From positions 424,672 through 488,671 of the forward strand of contig NZ_VLKG01000002.1 of the NCBI RefSeq assembly GCF_007830255.1: DNA of 64,000 nucleotides. The letters run 5' to 3'. The DNA is from Azomonas agilis. GTDB taxonomy: Bacteria > Pseudomonadota > Gammaproteobacteria > Pseudomonadales > Pseudomonadaceae. The notes under the pieces are model-generated. The model saw only the letters and a program-made list of their open reading frames with translations, had not been told where the DNA came from and did not search any database. Shown in pieces: positions 1 through 10,530 of this stretch (positions are counted from its first letter, which is position 1; every line of letters starts with the position of its first letter). The translations under genes and the position numbers were made by a program.

Positions 1-460
1 CGATGCGTCGCCGCAGCTTATTCAGGGTCATGGGGGCATTATCGAGGCGAATGCGTTGGTTACGATCGCCTTCTGTAACCTTTTCGACCCACATAAACAC
101 CCAAGTAAACACGCTTTGCGGGCAGGCATAGCCGCACCAAACGCGGCCTGCAAAAACGGTGATAAAGAACAGGCCAAAGGCGCAAATAATCAGCAGCCAT
201 GACAGCAGCATAAAATCCTGTGGCCAAAAGGTAGCCCCGAAGATGTAGAACTTGCGTTCGGGAAGGTTCCACCAAACCGCTTGATGCCCATCCCAAGGAA
301 TCCAAAGAGTGATCAGAAAGAGTGCAAACAATAGAATGCCCGCTAATAAGCGGATGTTGCGAAAGCGTCCTGTAAATGCCCGGTGGTAGATTTTTTTATG
401 GCTGATGTATAGGTCAACCGATTCAGGCTCTTTGTTATTGGAAGCATCGTTCTGAGTCAT
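1..460 (-). CDS. ccoG: CcoG, cytochrome cbb3 oxidase accessory ferredoxin (5' part only)
   Basis: The N-terminal 153 residues of a membrane-bound ferredoxin-like protein are present; the gene runs off the left edge of the window. Reading the minus strand from the ATG at 460 gives a polar N-terminus, a hydrophobic segment around residues 40-55, a second around 83-103, then the motif VWCGYACPQSVFTWVFMWVE. That Cys-rich membrane motif is characteristic of the CcoG/RdxA/FixG family, which is needed for copper handling and assembly of cbb3 oxidase. It is the last visible member of the cco cluster, 70 bp after the ccoQ-like gene. The 4Fe-4S and C-terminal domains lie outside the window. Confidence 0.88.
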   Translation of the reverse strand, partial: MTQNDASNNKEPESVDLYISHKKIYHRAFTGRFRNIRLLAGILLFALFLITLWIPWDGHQAVWWNLPERKFYIFGATFWPQDFMLLSWLLIICAFGLFFITVFAGRVWCGYACPQSVFTWVFMWVEKVTEGDRNQRIRLDNAPMTLNKLRRRI

Positions 461-530
461 GGAGGTCACCACGGCGGAAGCTAAGGTCCGATCGATGCGT
501 GCCGACCGGTATCCAGGGTGCGGGTTGGGT

Positions 531-707
531 TCAGGCTTTGGGGTCGTTTGGATCGCGTTTGTGGGGATTGGGCTCGTCCGCAAAGGGCAGTTGAGCGGCT
601 TCGTCAAAGTTTTTTTTGCGCTTACCACTGTACGCCCAAATGACTAAGGCGACAAAGGCCAGCATGATCAATAGGGTTCCCAGTCCGCGCAGGGTTCCAG
701 TATCCAC
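531..707 (-). CDS. ccoQ: CcoQ-like small subunit of cbb3 oxidase
   Basis: A 58-residue protein with one membrane segment (about residues 8-25), then a basic stretch (SGKRKKNFDEAA) and an acidic, proline-rich tail with FADEP. That is the usual make-up of CcoQ/FixQ, which stabilises the cbb3 complex. I chose a GTG start at 707 because AGGAG lies 9 nt upstream and the resulting length fits the family; the frame is open further upstream but adds no conserved sequence. It lies after ccoP, whereas the usual order puts ccoQ between ccoO and ccoP. Confidence 0.75.
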   Translation of the reverse strand: MDTGTLRGLGTLLIMLAFVALVIWAYSGKRKKNFDEAAQLPFADEPNPHKRDPNDPKA

Positions 708-772
708 AGCATCTACTCCTGATCGGTTTGATGATGGGCAAACAGCCAAAGCCATTTGCCCTTATCCAGTGA

Positions 773-1705
773 TTACTGATCCTTCACTGTGGGTTGGTGT
801 GACAGGCTGTACACATAGGCAGCCAACAGGTGGACTTTGTCTTCTCCTAAGTAAGGCTGTTGGGCGGGCATCTGTCCATTGCGGCCATAGCGAATGGTTT
901 GTTGGAGCTGGGCTAAACTAGAGCCATAAATCCAGCCACTGGGTTGGGTCAGATTGGGGGCTCCTAGTAAGGCCATGCCTTCGCCTTGGGCTCCGTGACA
1001 GACCACACAGGTGGTGCTGTAAATGGTTTTACCGGCTTCCAGATCCACTTGGGTGTTTTCCGGCAGCGGTAATCCCGCCAGACTGTGCCGCACATAGGCA
1101 GCCACGTTTTTAACACCAGGCTCACCCAAGGCGGCCAACCAAGGCGGCATAGCGGCTTTACGTCCGTGCAAAATGGTGGTTTTGATGGTGTCCGGGTCGC
1201 CGCCCCAGCGCCACAGGTTATCGGTTAAGTTGGGAAAGCCGTGGGCACCCTTGGCATCCGAGCCGTGGCAGATGGAGCAATAGCTGGCGTATAAGCTAGC
1301 TCCCATGCTTAACGCCGTGGGGTCTTGGCTGACTTCAGTAATGGGGAGGTTGGCGTATTTAGCAAACAGTGGCCCGTACTCTTTTTGAGCCTCGGCCATT
1401 TCTTTTTCCCACTCCTTAACCTGCGTCCAGCCGCCTTCGTATCCGGGCCAGAGGCCTTTCCAGTTACCCAATCCCGGGTACAGGATTAGGTAAACAATGC
1501 CAAACACCAGTGAGACCAAAAACAGGTTAAACCACCATTTGGGCAGAGGATTATCGTATTCCTCAATACCATCAAAAGCGTGGCCAAGGGTTTGGTTGGT
1601 TTTTGAGGCAGACTCTCCCTTGCGGGTGGCAAAAATCAGCCAAAATAAAGCGGCTAGGGTGCCTAGGGTTAGCAGGCTGATGAACCCACTCCAGAATGTG
1701 CTCAT
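773..1705 (-). CDS. ccoP: CcoP, dihaem cytochrome c subunit of cbb3 oxidase
   Basis: A 310-residue membrane-anchored cytochrome that passes electrons to the CcoN catalytic subunit in the inner membrane. The first hydrophobic segment is at residues 8-27 and the second at about 58-78. Two c-type haem motifs are visible, CSICH at 143-147 and CVVCH at 233-237, matching the two periplasmic cytochrome domains of the family. I chose the ATG at 1705 (MSTFWSGF) over an upstream in-frame ATG because AAGGAG sits 6 nt before it and homologues start similarly. It follows ccoO by 19 bp, so the two are very likely cotranscribed. Confidence 0.93.
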   Translation of the reverse strand: MSTFWSGFISLLTLGTLAALFWLIFATRKGESASKTNQTLGHAFDGIEEYDNPLPKWWFNLFLVSLVFGIVYLILYPGLGNWKGLWPGYEGGWTQVKEWEKEMAEAQKEYGPLFAKYANLPITEVSQDPTALSMGASLYASYCSICHGSDAKGAHGFPNLTDNLWRWGGDPDTIKTTILHGRKAAMPPWLAALGEPGVKNVAAYVRHSLAGLPLPENTQVDLEAGKTIYSTTCVVCHGAQGEGMALLGAPNLTQPSGWIYGSSLAQLQQTIRYGRNGQMPAQQPYLGEDKVHLLAAYVYSLSHQPTVKDQ

Positions 1706-1724
1706 GCTGTACTCCTTTGGGGGC

Positions 1725-2336
1725 TCAACGCTTGGTGGTAATAGCAGTGCCCAATACCTGTAGATAGGCAATCAGTGCATCCATTTCAGTCTTGCCTTTG
1801 ACGGCAGAGCGAGCGGCTGCAATGTCCTCATCGGTATAGGGAACGCCTAAAAACCGCAGGGCCGTCATTTTGCGTGCGGTGTCTTTGCCATCTAAGGTGT
1901 GTTCTACCAGCCAAGGATAAGCAGGCATTTTAGATTCAGGTACCACATTACGCGGGTTGTACAGGTGAGCACGGTGCCAATCGTCAGAGTAGCGTCCACC
2001 TACGCGGGCTAAGTCTGGGCCGGTGCGTTTGGAACCCCAGAGGAAGGGATGATCCCAAACGCTTTCTCCCGCCACTGAGTAATGGCCGTAGCGCTCCGTT
2101 TCAGCACGGAAGGGGCGAATCATCTGGGAGTGACAGCCGACGCAACCTTCACGGATGTAAATATCACGGCCTTCCAGTTGTAGGGCCGTGTAGGGTTTCA
2201 TCCCCGATACGGGTTCATTGACCACATCTTGGAAGAACAAGGGGACTATTTGCGTCAAACCACCCACGCTGATCGCCAGCACCATAAAGAGCGCTAACAG
2301 ACCGACGTTTTTCTCAAGTTTTTCATGCTGCTTCAT
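1725..2336 (-). CDS. ccoO: CcoO, monohaem cytochrome c subunit of cbb3 oxidase
   Basis: A 203-residue subunit of the high-affinity cbb3 terminal oxidase. An N-terminal membrane anchor covers about residues 11-34, and a single haem c motif CVGCH lies at 65-69, followed by SQMIRPF and the YGHYS...[18 protein letters not shown] stretch typical of CcoO. The gene begins 11 bp after ccoN ends and stops 19 bp before ccoP, a compact operon arrangement. Length and motif spacing match full-length CcoO. Confidence 0.94.
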   Translation of the reverse strand: MKQHEKLEKNVGLLALFMVLAISVGGLTQIVPLFFQDVVNEPVSGMKPYTALQLEGRDIYIREGCVGCHSQMIRPFRAETERYGHYSVAGESVWDHPFLWGSKRTGPDLARVGGRYSDDWHRAHLYNPRNVVPESKMPAYPWLVEHTLDGKDTARKMTALRFLGVPYTDEDIAAARSAVKGKTEMDALIAYLQVLGTAITTKR

Positions 2337-2347
2337 TGTTATTATCC

Positions 2348-3775
2348 TCAGGCTATCTGCGTGGCTGCATCGTACTGAGCGGGTTTAGAAGCCATGACCG
2401 TGCGAGCGGTGTTATAGGCCATCAGCAACATGCCCAACAGGTAGATGATTCCCCCAAGCAGGCGTACTACAAAACCGGGATGACTGGCTTCTAGGGCCTC
2501 GACAAAGGAATAGGTCAGGGTGCCGTCATCATTGACTGCGCGCCACATCAGCCCTTGCATAATGCCGTTGACCCACATAGAGGTGATGTAAAGCACGATA
2601 CCAATGGTGGCCAGCCAAAAGTGGGCGCTAATTAGGGAGACGCTGTACATCTGCTCACGGCCAAATACCCGTGGAATCAGATGGTATAACGAGCCAATGG
2701 AAATCATGGCCACCCAGCCGAGTGCTCCGGCGTGTACGTGCCCAATTGTCCAGTCGGTGTAGTGGGATAGGGCATTGACGCTCTTAATCGCCATCATCGG
2801 CCCTTCAAAGGTGGACATGCCGTAAAAGGCTAAGGACACCACTAAAAAGCGCAAAATGGGGTCGCTGCGCAGCTTATGCCAAGCACCGGACAGGGTCATC
2901 ATGCCGTTGATCATGCCGCCCCAACTGGGAGCCAGCAGAATTAAGGACATCACCATGCCTAATGACTGAGCCCAATCAGGGAGTGCAGTGTAGTGCAGAT
3001 GGTGCGGGCCCGCCCAAATGTACACGCAGATCAACGCCCAGAAGTGCACGATGGAGAGGCGATAGGAGTACACGGGGCGCTCGGCTTGCTTAGGCACGAA
3101 GTAGTACATCATGCCTAGAAAGCCTGTGGTCAGGAAAAATCCTACCGCGTTATGGCCGTACCACCACTGCACCATGGCATCGGTGGCTCCAGAATATAGG
3201 GAATAAGACTTCAGCCAGCCGACGGGAATTTCCAAGTTATTGACGACATGCAGCAGCGCCGTCACCAGAATAAAAGCCCCGAAAAACCAGTTACCCACAT
3301 AAATATGCTTGACCTTGCGCTGCATGATGGTGCCGAAAAACACAATGGCATAGGAGATCCACACCACAGCGAGCAGAATATCTATGGGCCACTCTAATTC
3401 CGCGTACTCTTTGGACGAGGTATAGCCTAAAGGTAGGGTAATAGCTGCCAGTACAATCACCAGTTGCCAACCCCAAAATGTGAAGGCGGCAAGGCGTGGA
3501 GCAAACAAAGTGGTTTGACAGGTGCGCTGGACGGTGTAGTAGGAAGTGGCAAACAGCGCACAACCTCCAAATGCAAAAATCACCGCATTCGTGTGTAAGG
3601 GCCGTAAGCGTCCGAAGCTAGTCCAAGGAAGATCAAAGTTGAGGGCGGGCCAAACTAATTGCGCAGCGATGAGTACACCAAGCCCCATGCCAATGATTCC
3701 CCAAATCACCGTCATCAGGGCGAATTGGCGAACCACCTTATAGTTATAGGTGGTACTTATTGTTGTAGTGTTCAT
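2348..3775 (-). CDS. ccoN: CcoN, catalytic subunit I of cbb3 cytochrome oxidase
   Basis: A 475-residue multi-pass membrane protein that reduces oxygen to water while pumping protons. Family-specific stretches are visible, including [12 protein letters not shown] near the N-terminus, the His-containing [19 protein letters not shown] and the [20 protein letters not shown] helix that carries haem and CuB ligands in this family. I started it at the ATG at 3775 (MNTTTIS), because an in-frame extension upstream adds 48 residues with no resemblance to the family and GGAAG precedes this ATG. It is the first gene of the minus-strand cco cluster. An FNR-like box lies about 80 bp upstream, consistent with low-oxygen control. 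Confidence 0.94.
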   Translation of the reverse strand: MNTTTISTTYNYKVVRQFALMTVIWGIIGMGLGVLIAAQLVWPALNFDLPWTSFGRLRPLHTNAVIFAFGGCALFATSYYTVQRTCQTTLFAPRLAAFTFWGWQLVIVLAAITLPLGYTSSKEYAELEWPIDILLAVVWISYAIVFFGTIMQRKVKHIYVGNWFFGAFILVTALLHVVNNLEIPVGWLKSYSLYSGATDAMVQWWYGHNAVGFFLTTGFLGMMYYFVPKQAERPVYSYRLSIVHFWALICVYIWAGPHHLHYTALPDWAQSLGMVMSLILLAPSWGGMINGMMTLSGAWHKLRSDPILRFLVVSLAFYGMSTFEGPMMAIKSVNALSHYTDWTIGHVHAGALGWVAMISIGSLYHLIPRVFGREQMYSVSLISAHFWLATIGIVLYITSMWVNGIMQGLMWRAVNDDGTLTYSFVEALEASHPGFVVRLLGGIIYLLGMLLMAYNTARTVMASKPAQYDAATQIA

Positions 3776-3853
3776 GTACGGGCTTCCATCCACGGTTGTA
3801 AGTGCTGTGCCAAGAAAGCGGGCGAAGCATGAAGAAAGCCTAGGTTCTTGGCA

Positions 3854-3867
3854 TTGACTGGAGTCAG
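3854..3867 (-). promoter_or_regulatory. Possible FNR/Anr box upstream of ccoN
   Basis: The minus strand reads CTGACTCCAGTCAA here, an imperfect inverted repeat resembling the FNR/Anr consensus TTGAT-N4-ATCAA (TTGAC-N4-GTCAG on the plus strand). It is about 80 bp before the ccoN start. cco operons are commonly activated by FNR/Anr under low oxygen, so position and sequence agree, but the match is imperfect and no clean -10 could be assigned. Confidence 0.4.
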
Positions 3868-3907
3868 TATCAGTAAATTGCCGCAAAATCCAAGTAGAGA
3901 TCTGATC

Positions 3908-3952
3908 AGCATCGGGCAAAAATTTCTTAATTAGGCTGTTTTGCCCGATGCT
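3908..3952. terminator. Perfect 14-bp inverted repeat, likely terminator between the ATPase gene and ccoN
   Basis: AGCATCGGGCAAAA at 3908-3921 is repeated in inverted form at 3939-3952, with a 17-nt AT-rich loop. The A/T runs are at the inner ends of the arms and no T-tract follows. It lies just after the minus-strand P-type ATPase gene, so a terminator or mRNA end-stabilising hairpin is the simplest reading. It could also be a protein-binding site. Confidence 0.5.
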
Positions 3953-3972
3953 TAGGAGAAACGCTGCTTGGA

Positions 3973-6663
3973 TTACACAGACACTTTCCTACGACGTAGC
4001 TGCCACTTCTCCAACTCTGAGCCTAGCAAAGTCAGAGAGCCTGCCAAAATGATTTGTAGCCAAGCCCAACCACTGAGGGCGGTAGATCCAAAAAGCTGTT
4101 GGAGCGTGGGGTGGTAGGTGTAAAGCACTTGTAACAGCGTACAAGCACCCACACAGATCAACACCCAGCGATTGCCTAACAGCCCCTGCCAATTCAGCAC
4201 ACTGGCCACCAGATAGCGACTGCTGAATAGGTAGAACATTTCGCCCACCACAATCACATTCACCGCCATGGTACGAGCGACTTCTAGGGAAGTGCCTATA
4301 TGGAGTTCCCACAGGAATAATCCCAAACTGCCTAGGGTCATCAGTAAAGAAACCATGACCACCCGCCAGATGAAGAATCCGGTCAATATGGGTTCTGAAG
4401 GTGGGCGTGGAGGGCGGTGCATAATCCCGCGCTCAATGGGTTCAGCGGCCAGTGCTAAGGCGAGGGTGCAGGCGGTGACCATGTTGACCCACAGCACCTG
4501 TACGGGCGTTAACGGCAAAGCCAGCTCGAACAAAATAGCAGCAATCACGATAATGGCTTGGCCGCCGTTGGTAGGCAGGATGAAGAGGATAGATTTTTTC
4601 AGATTGTCGTAAATGGCGCGGCCTTCGCGCACGGCATTGCTGATGGTGCTGAAATTGTCATCCACTAACACTATGTCGGCGGCTTCCTTAGCGGCTTCTG
4701 TACCCTTGTGGCCCATGGCAATACCGACATCGGCGCGCTTTAATGCAGGCGCATCGTTGACTCCATCGCCGGTCATGGCTACCACTTGATGGCAGGCTTG
4801 CATGGCCTCTACAAGGCGCAGCTTATGTTCTGGGCTGGCCCGCGCAAAGACATCCACCTCCATGACTACTTGGCGCAGTTTGGCATCGTCCATGACCGAA
4901 ATTTCCGCACCGGTGAGTACGGGTTTACCCTGACCAATGCCCAGTTGAGCACCAATAGCGCGGGCGGTTTCGGCATGGTCGCCGGTAATCATTTTGACTT
5001 GGATGCCGGCAGTGTGGCATTCCTTAACCGCCTGTATGGCTTCTTCGCGGGGCGGGTCAATGATGCCCACGAGTCCCAATAGGGTGAAATCCCCGGATTC
5101 AATGTCAGAGAAAGCTAGACTGTCTTGATCTGAGGTCACTGATTTTTCGGCAATCGCCAGTAAACGTAAACCGCGGGCCGCCGTGTCGGTAGCCATACGT
5201 CGCCAATAGTCAGGCTCCAGAATTTGCTGACCACAGAGGGTGCGTTGATGGCTGCACAGCTCCAAAATCCGTTCTGGCGCGCCTTTGAGGAAGATGCGTC
5301 GTACCTGTTTAGTGCCATTTAAGGTGGCCATAAAGCGGTGTTCGGATTCAAAGGGAATGGAGTCTAACCGAGGCCATAACTGAGCTTCTGTTTCAGGGCT
5401 TAATCCACCTTTGCGCGCTAGAGTGAGGAGTGCGCCCTCAGTAGGGTCGCCTTCCACACACCATTGCTGGTGCTGCTCAAAGAGTCGTCCATCATTACAG
5501 ATCAGCGCCGCGCGGCATAAATCAGTCAGCGGGGGCTGTTGATCGGGAACCACTGTTTGCTGATGGGTTACGAAGTTTCCCATAGGTAAGTAACCAATTC
5601 CGGTAACTTCGTAACTGGATTCGGAGACAATCACCCGTTGTACCGTCATTTCATTACGGGTCAGGGTTCCGGTTTTATCGGTGCAGATAACCGTAACTGA
5701 GCCTAGGGTTTCCACGGCGGGTAAGCGTCGCACAATGGCGCGCTGTTTGGCCATTTGCTGTACACCCAAGGCCAGCATAATGGTGATGATGGCGGGTAGT
5801 CCCTCGGGGATGGCCGAGGCGGTTAGGGCCACAGACATGATGAACATTTCGGCGGCATCGTTACCACGCCAGAAGGTTCCTAACGCAAAGGTGGCCGCAA
5901 CCAACAGCAGAATAATGACCGCCAACCAGCGGCCAAAGCGGTCTATTTGGCGTAATAAGGGGGTGGACAGTACCTGTACATTGGCTAATAGACTGTTGAT
6001 CTTACCCAGTTCAGTTTGAGAGCCCGTGGCGACCACCAATCCCCGAGCTTGGCCGTATACCACTAGGGTTCCTGAGTACGCCATGCAATAGCGATCACCC
6101 AAGGGCGCTTCATCCGCAACGGGCTCAATGGACTTTTCAACCGCAAGGGATTCTCCCGTGAGCGCGGCTTCCTCAATGCGTAGGTTGTGTACTTGGAACA
6201 GGCGCAGATCCGCCGGAACCTTATCGCCGGAGCTGAGTAACACCACATCTCCGGGTACTAGGTGGCGGGCATCAATTTCTTGGCGCTGACCGTCACGCAG
6301 CACCGTGGCGTGGCTGGTGAGCATGTTGCGGATGCTTTCTAAGGCGGCCTCGGCTTTACCCTCTTGAATAAAACCGATGAGGACGTTGACCAGTACCGCG
6401 CCCAAAATAACGCCACAGTCCACCCAATGGCCTAGGAAAGCAGTGACCACCGCCGAGGCCAGCATGATGTAGATGAGGATGTTGTGAAATTGCCGCAAGA
6501 GGCGTGTTATCGGCCCTTGTTTCGGGGGCGTTGGCAGGCAATTGGGGCCTGTTTGTTGCAACCGTTGTTGAGCACTGGGCTGGGACAGTCCATGACGTTG
6601 AGTTTCCAGTGTACTGAAGCAATCCTTATCGCTTAGGTTATGCCAGAGAGGGGTGTCATTCAT
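3973..6663 (-). CDS. P2-type cation-transporting ATPase
   Basis: An 896-residue P-type ATPase. In order it shows the N-terminal cation-ATPase region, the A-domain motif LTGES near residue 170, the membrane motif [15 protein letters not shown], the phosphorylation site CTDKTGTLT near residue 330, the nucleotide domain with KGAPE, and the hinge motif [18 protein letters not shown]. The C-terminal membrane helices are complete. PEGLP marks a P2-type pump (calcium, magnesium or monovalent cations) rather than the copper-type CcoI pump usually found beside cco genes, so its location after cco is probably incidental. The ion cannot be decided from sequence reading. It starts at the ATG at 6663 and is transcribed away from the MoxR-DUF58 gene. 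Confidence 0.9.
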   Translation of the reverse strand: MNDTPLWHNLSDKDCFSTLETQRHGLSQPSAQQRLQQTGPNCLPTPPKQGPITRLLRQFHNILIYIMLASAVVTAFLGHWVDCGVILGAVLVNVLIGFIQEGKAEAALESIRNMLTSHATVLRDGQRQEIDARHLVPGDVVLLSSGDKVPADLRLFQVHNLRIEEAALTGESLAVEKSIEPVADEAPLGDRYCMAYSGTLVVYGQARGLVVATGSQTELGKINSLLANVQVLSTPLLRQIDRFGRWLAVIILLLVAATFALGTFWRGNDAAEMFIMSVALTASAIPEGLPAIITIMLALGVQQMAKQRAIVRRLPAVETLGSVTVICTDKTGTLTRNEMTVQRVIVSESSYEVTGIGYLPMGNFVTHQQTVVPDQQPPLTDLCRAALICNDGRLFEQHQQWCVEGDPTEGALLTLARKGGLSPETEAQLWPRLDSIPFESEHRFMATLNGTKQVRRIFLKGAPERILELCSHQRTLCGQQILEPDYWRRMATDTAARGLRLLAIAEKSVTSDQDSLAFSDIESGDFTLLGLVGIIDPPREEAIQAVKECHTAGIQVKMITGDHAETARAIGAQLGIGQGKPVLTGAEISVMDDAKLRQVVMEVDVFARASPEHKLRLVEAMQACHQVVAMTGDGVNDAPALKRADVGIAMGHKGTEAAKEAADIVLVDDNFSTISNAVREGRAIYDNLKKSILFILPTNGGQAIIVIAAILFELALPLTPVQVLWVNMVTACTLALALAAEPIERGIMHRPPRPPSEPILTGFFIWRVVMVSLLMTLGSLGLFLWELHIGTSLEVARTMAVNVIVVGEMFYLFSSRYLVASVLNWQGLLGNRWVLICVGACTLLQVLYTYHPTLQQLFGSTALSGWAWLQIILAGSLTLLGSELEKWQLRRRKVSV

Positions 6664-6874
6664 GCAGAGGTTCCTAGGGTAGCCGTTTGAGGATAATCCT
6701 GTATCGGTCTGAGGCTTGGGTGGTTAAAACCCATGAAGGGAACCCTAGACAATCAACACCTTAAAACACAACCCAATCGGTCAAAGGATTGTGTCAATAA
6801 AGATTGCTCAGGCTGGCTAAGTAGCAGAGTCTTTGGCATAAGTGGGGTCACTGTTATTGGGGGAGTTTGTAAGG

Positions 6875-8524
6875 ATGCATGCACAATTGGAGCAGTGCCT
6901 TGCGCGCGTGAATCAGGTGATATTGGGAAAACCTCAGAAGGTACGTTTGGCCCTGACCTGTTTGTTAGCCAGAGGCCATCTGTTGTTGGAGGATGTGCCG
7001 GGAATGGGTAAAACAACCCTCAGCCATGCCTTGGCGCGGGTGTTGGGTTTAACCTTTCAACGCATCCAATTTACGGCGGATTTGCTCCCCGGCGATATTT
7101 TGGGCACCTCAGTATTTGATCGGGAGCGCAGTGGCTTTGTATTCCATCCCGGCCCTATTTTTACCGAGCTGGTGCTGGCAGATGAAATCAACCGAGCTAC
7201 TCCAAAAACTCAAAGTGCGTTACTAGAAGCGATGGAGGAAGGCCAAGTCAGCATTGAGGGCACCACCCGCGCACTGCCTGATCCGTTCTTTGTGATTGCT
7301 ACGCAAAATCCGCTGAGTCAGGGGGGAACCTTTGCCTTGCCAGAATCCCAACTCGACCGTTTTTTAATGCGTTTATCCCTAGGCTATCCCAGTACAGAGG
7401 CCGAGCGGGCTTTGCTGATGGGGGCATCACGACAACAGCGCTTGACGGAGTTACAGCCAGTATTGGATCACTTGGGATTACGGGCGGCCCAAGATGCTGT
7501 CGTACAGGTTATTGCCAGTGAAGCTTTGATTGATTATGTGCTGCGCTTATTAGCCGCTACCCGAACTCAAGCCGGTTTTAGCGCTGGGCTTTCACCTAGG
7601 GCTGGGTTGGCCTTACTGACTAGGGAGCCTGGAGGGTGGATATCCTTGGGCTGGCGTTCGATTTATGTCTTACCAACCGCCACAGGCCTTGCGTTTGTAC
7701 TCTCGCTGCTGGTGATGTTGTTGTTGGCGATTAATTATCAAAACAGCTTGGCCTATGCGCTGTGCTTTTTGTTGGGCTCGGTATTCATACTCAGCGTGAT
7801 TCCCGCATGGCGTGCTTTATATCAGCTCAGGATACGGGCTATGGATAGTCCGGCTGTTTTTGCGGGGCAGCAGGCTCAGTGTCATCTGCGCTTAGAACCC
7901 TTTTTTGCTGATGGAGCAGTGCGTTTCGGGTATTCCATAGCGGCGTTAAAACCTCCAAGCTTTTTGGCAGAGGCCGTGGGTTGTTTTCAGCAGACCCTGC
8001 AAACGACTCAACGGGGTTGGTGTTATGGCGGCGTGATTCGTGTGGAAAGCCGAGTACCCTTTGGTCTATGGGTGGCTTGGAGTTGGGTTGATCCTGAGTG
8101 GCGTGTTTTGGTGTATCCCAAACCGATTCCGGCTCAACTTATAAAAAATCCCACCAGTTCTGATCAAGGAAGTCCGCAAACTCAGTCCGGCATGGGGGAT
8201 TATAACGGCGTGCGTACTTGGCAACCGGGTGAATCCATGCGCCGTTTGGATTGGAAAGCCTTCTCACGGGAGAAGGGCTTATTGGTTAAGGACTTTGTGG
8301 CTTTATCTTCCACAGACACTGACTTGTTGGATTTTGATGCTTTCAGCGGGGACACAGAGCAGCGCTTATCTCATTTATGCCATGAGTTGTTACTGCGTGC
8401 TCCAACGCTAAAGCCTTTCAGTGTGCATGTACCGGGTAAACGCCTTGGCCCCGATTGTGGTGCGGCCTATGTGCAGTCTTGTTTGCAAGCGCTGGCTCTG
8501 TATGGCGTTAAGGAATCCCCATGA
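6875..8524 (+). CDS. MoxR-type AAA ATPase fused in frame to a DUF58 protein
   Basis: A 549-residue single reading frame combining two proteins that are normally separate neighbours. Residues 1 to about 248 are a MoxR ATPase: Walker A DVPGMGKTT at 40-48, Walker B LADEIN at 101-106, the ATQNP sensor region at 142-146, and the start of the lid, GLSPRAGLALL. The sequence then switches to DUF58, entering at GWRSIYVLPTATGLAF with two membrane segments and ending with the DUF58 core (GDYNGVRTWQPGESMRRLDWKAF in two parts). The end of the MoxR lid domain and the start of DUF58 are missing. MoxR-DUF58-transglutaminase operons are common, so a deletion that fused the first two genes is likely. The ATG at 6875 gives the expected MoxR N-terminus; an in-frame GTG lies 33 nt upstream. 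Confidence 0.85.
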   Translation: MHAQLEQCLARVNQVILGKPQKVRLALTCLLARGHLLLEDVPGMGKTTLSHALARVLGLTFQRIQFTADLLPGDILGTSVFDRERSGFVFHPGPIFTELVLADEINRATPKTQSALLEAMEEGQVSIEGTTRALPDPFFVIATQNPLSQGGTFALPESQLDRFLMRLSLGYPSTEAERALLMGASRQQRLTELQPVLDHLGLRAAQDAVVQVIASEALIDYVLRLLAATRTQAGFSAGLSPRAGLALLTREPGGWISLGWRSIYVLPTATGLAFVLSLLVMLLLAINYQNSLAYALCFLLGSVFILSVIPAWRALYQLRIRAMDSPAVFAGQQAQCHLRLEPFFADGAVRFGYSIAALKPPSFLAEAVGCFQQTLQTTQRGWCYGGVIRVESRVPFGLWVAWSWVDPEWRVLVYPKPIPAQLIKNPTSSDQGSPQTQSGMGDYNGVRTWQPGESMRRLDWKAFSREKGLLVKDFVALSSTDTDLLDFDAFSGDTEQRLSHLCHELLLRAPTLKPFSVHVPGKRLGPDCGAAYVQSCLQALALYGVKESP

Positions 8525-10500
8525 GCCGGACGGCCACCGATTTAGCCCCAGACCTAGTGTATGGCTTGTTGGTGGCCCAACTGCTGGTGGTACTGCCGCA
8601 TATGCTGCATCTGCCCCTCTGGATCGTTGCATTAGAGCTGGGTTGTTGTGGGTGGCAATGGCGGATTGTCCGTCAGCAAGCTGACTACCCTTCAAGCTTA
8701 TTCAAAGTGCTGCTGGTTCTAAGCTGTGTGCTAGCCGTCTACCTATCAGGAGGTACCTTGATGGGGTTAGAGGCGGCCACGGCCTTGTTGGTGTCTGCAC
8801 TGATATTAAAAACTTTGGAAATGCGTTCCCAACGAGATGCTTTGGTGGTCATCTTTTTGGGGTTTTTTACGCTGGTGACTGGGTATCTGTTTGAGGATGG
8901 GCTGCTAGCCGCCCTGTACACTTTATTACCTGTAGCCCTGTTGTTGGCTCTGTTAGCGGCGATACAGTCACCTCAAGGGACGAGTATTCGAGCCCATGTA
9001 AAACAGTCGGCCCGCGCCTTGGGGCAGGCCACACCCTTTATGCTGTTGTTATTTATCTTGGTTCCGCGCCTTGAGCCTCTGTGGCATTTACCCGAACCCA
9101 GTCAAAAAGGAATTACGGGATTATCGGATCGACTCCAGCCTGAGCAAATCACAGAGCTGGCGCAGTTGGCTGAAGTAGCCTTTCGAGTCAATTTTGATCA
9201 GGGTACGCCACTGCAAGAGCAGTTGTATTGGCGGATGATTACCTTTGGCGTGTTTGATGGCCAACAGTGGCTACCCACTTTGGAAGCCCAGCAGGATCAA
9301 AGCCCCAACTGGCAAGCCCAAGGCCCTAGGCTGGACTATCAGATTGTGATGCAGCCTAGTCTACGTCCTTGGGTGCCGGTGTTGGATGTACCAGAGCAGT
9401 CCCATTTGGGCGAGGCCCGTATCCAAGGGGATTTCCACTTTGAGCAAAATCGGCCAATCAGTCGCCCTATTTTGTATCGAGTACAGTCTCGGCCACAGGT
9501 TTTACTAGAGCCTAAATTCTTATCTCCAGAGGTACAGCAGCGCGCCCTGCAATTACCGGTTCAGGGTAACCCCTTAGCCCGTAGTTGGGGTGAGGCTTTA
9601 CACGGGGAATTTACTGACCCAACACAACGCGCCCAAGCGATTTTGCAGCGTTTTCATACCGATCCTTTCCATTACAGCCTAAAAACGCCTGCTATGGGAG
9701 CTGATCCCATTGATGCTTTTTTATTTGAGCACCGTATTGGATTTTGTGCCCATTACGCCCAAGCGATGACCTTTGTGCTGCGCGCTGCGGGTGTTCCTGC
9801 GCGTATCGTTGCCGGTTATCAAGGTGGCCGCTTTAATGCTGAGGGCCAGTATTGGCTGGTGCGCCAGTTTGATGCCCACGCTTGGGTGGAGTATTGGATC
9901 GAAGGCTTGGGATGGGTACGCGCTGATCCGACCTTTGAGGTAGCCCCTGAGCGCATTCAGTGGGGCTTTGAGCAAGCGTTAACTCAGGTGCAGAGGTTTT
10001 TGCCGGATGCCCCTGAGCATATGCGAGCTTTGGGGCGATCCAACTGGGCCAACCAACTGGGATTGGTTTGGGATGATGTCAATCACGCTTGGCAACGTTG
10101 GGTGCTCAATTACCAAACAGAACAACAGCAGCGTTTTTTGAGTGCAAGTTGGCAATGGCTGGTGCGGCATATAGAGGCGCTACTGGGCGTTATGGCCCTA
10201 TTCCTAGTGTTAGCAGGAGCCGCTTGGTGCTATCAGCAACGCAGACGGCGCATGTTGCATCCTCTGCAATCGGTGTGGCGTGATTACGAGCGTCAATTGA
10301 TCGCTTACGGAATAACCCGTAAGCCCGCCGAGGGGGTACGCCATTTTGCTCAGCGGGCCGCTCAAGAGCTTCCAGCACAAGCCAAAGCCATTTTTGAGTT
10401 TTCAAACTTGTATGAGTTGTTATGTTACGGCGGGGTATCGGTTAATCCTGAGCACATTAAGCGATTACGCCAATGGATTCGGCAGCTAAAACCTACTTGA
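8521..10500 (+). CDS. TgpA-like membrane transglutaminase (DUF3488-transglutaminase-DUF4129)
   Basis: A 659-residue inner-membrane protein. The N-terminal 190 residues form several membrane helices (DUF3488-like). A periplasmic transglutaminase-like domain follows: catalytic Cys near residue 409 in HRIGFCAHYAQAMTFVLRAA, His near 452 in QFDAHAWVEYW and Asp near 469 in WVRADPTFEV. Another membrane helix near 555-575 leads to a cytoplasmic C-terminal domain. The family includes the essential Pseudomonas TgpA, but the substrate is unknown. Its ATG overlaps the previous stop codon (ATGA), so it is translationally coupled to the MoxR-DUF58 gene, as in similar operons. Confidence 0.9.
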   Translation: MSRTATDLAPDLVYGLLVAQLLVVLPHMLHLPLWIVALELGCCGWQWRIVRQQADYPSSLFKVLLVLSCVLAVYLSGGTLMGLEAATALLVSALILKTLEMRSQRDALVVIFLGFFTLVTGYLFEDGLLAALYTLLPVALLLALLAAIQSPQGTSIRAHVKQSARALGQATPFMLLLFILVPRLEPLWHLPEPSQKGITGLSDRLQPEQITELAQLAEVAFRVNFDQGTPLQEQLYWRMITFGVFDGQQWLPTLEAQQDQSPNWQAQGPRLDYQIVMQPSLRPWVPVLDVPEQSHLGEARIQGDFHFEQNRPISRPILYRVQSRPQVLLEPKFLSPEVQQRALQLPVQGNPLARSWGEALHGEFTDPTQRAQAILQRFHTDPFHYSLKTPAMGADPIDAFLFEHRIGFCAHYAQAMTFVLRAAGVPARIVAGYQGGRFNAEGQYWLVRQFDAHAWVEYWIEGLGWVRADPTFEVAPERIQWGFEQALTQVQRFLPDAPEHMRALGRSNWANQLGLVWDDVNHAWQRWVLNYQTEQQQRFLSASWQWLVRHIEALLGVMALFLVLAGAAWCYQQRRRRMLHPLQSVWRDYERQLIAYGITRKPAEGVRHFAQRAAQELPAQAKAIFEFSNLYELLCYGGVSVNPEHIKRLRQWIRQLKPT

Positions 10501-10530
10501 GTTAAAAGCTGCCATTGATCCCTACTGACC

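Noticed and set aside
3776..3919. N-terminal extension of CcoN
   Set aside because: The 48 extra residues are unlike the family and cover the presumed promoter region and FNR-like box.
3973..6663. CcoI/FixI copper ATPase as part of the cco cluster
   Set aside because: The membrane motif is PEGLP and no CPC motif or heavy-metal N-terminal domain is present, so it is a P2-type pump.
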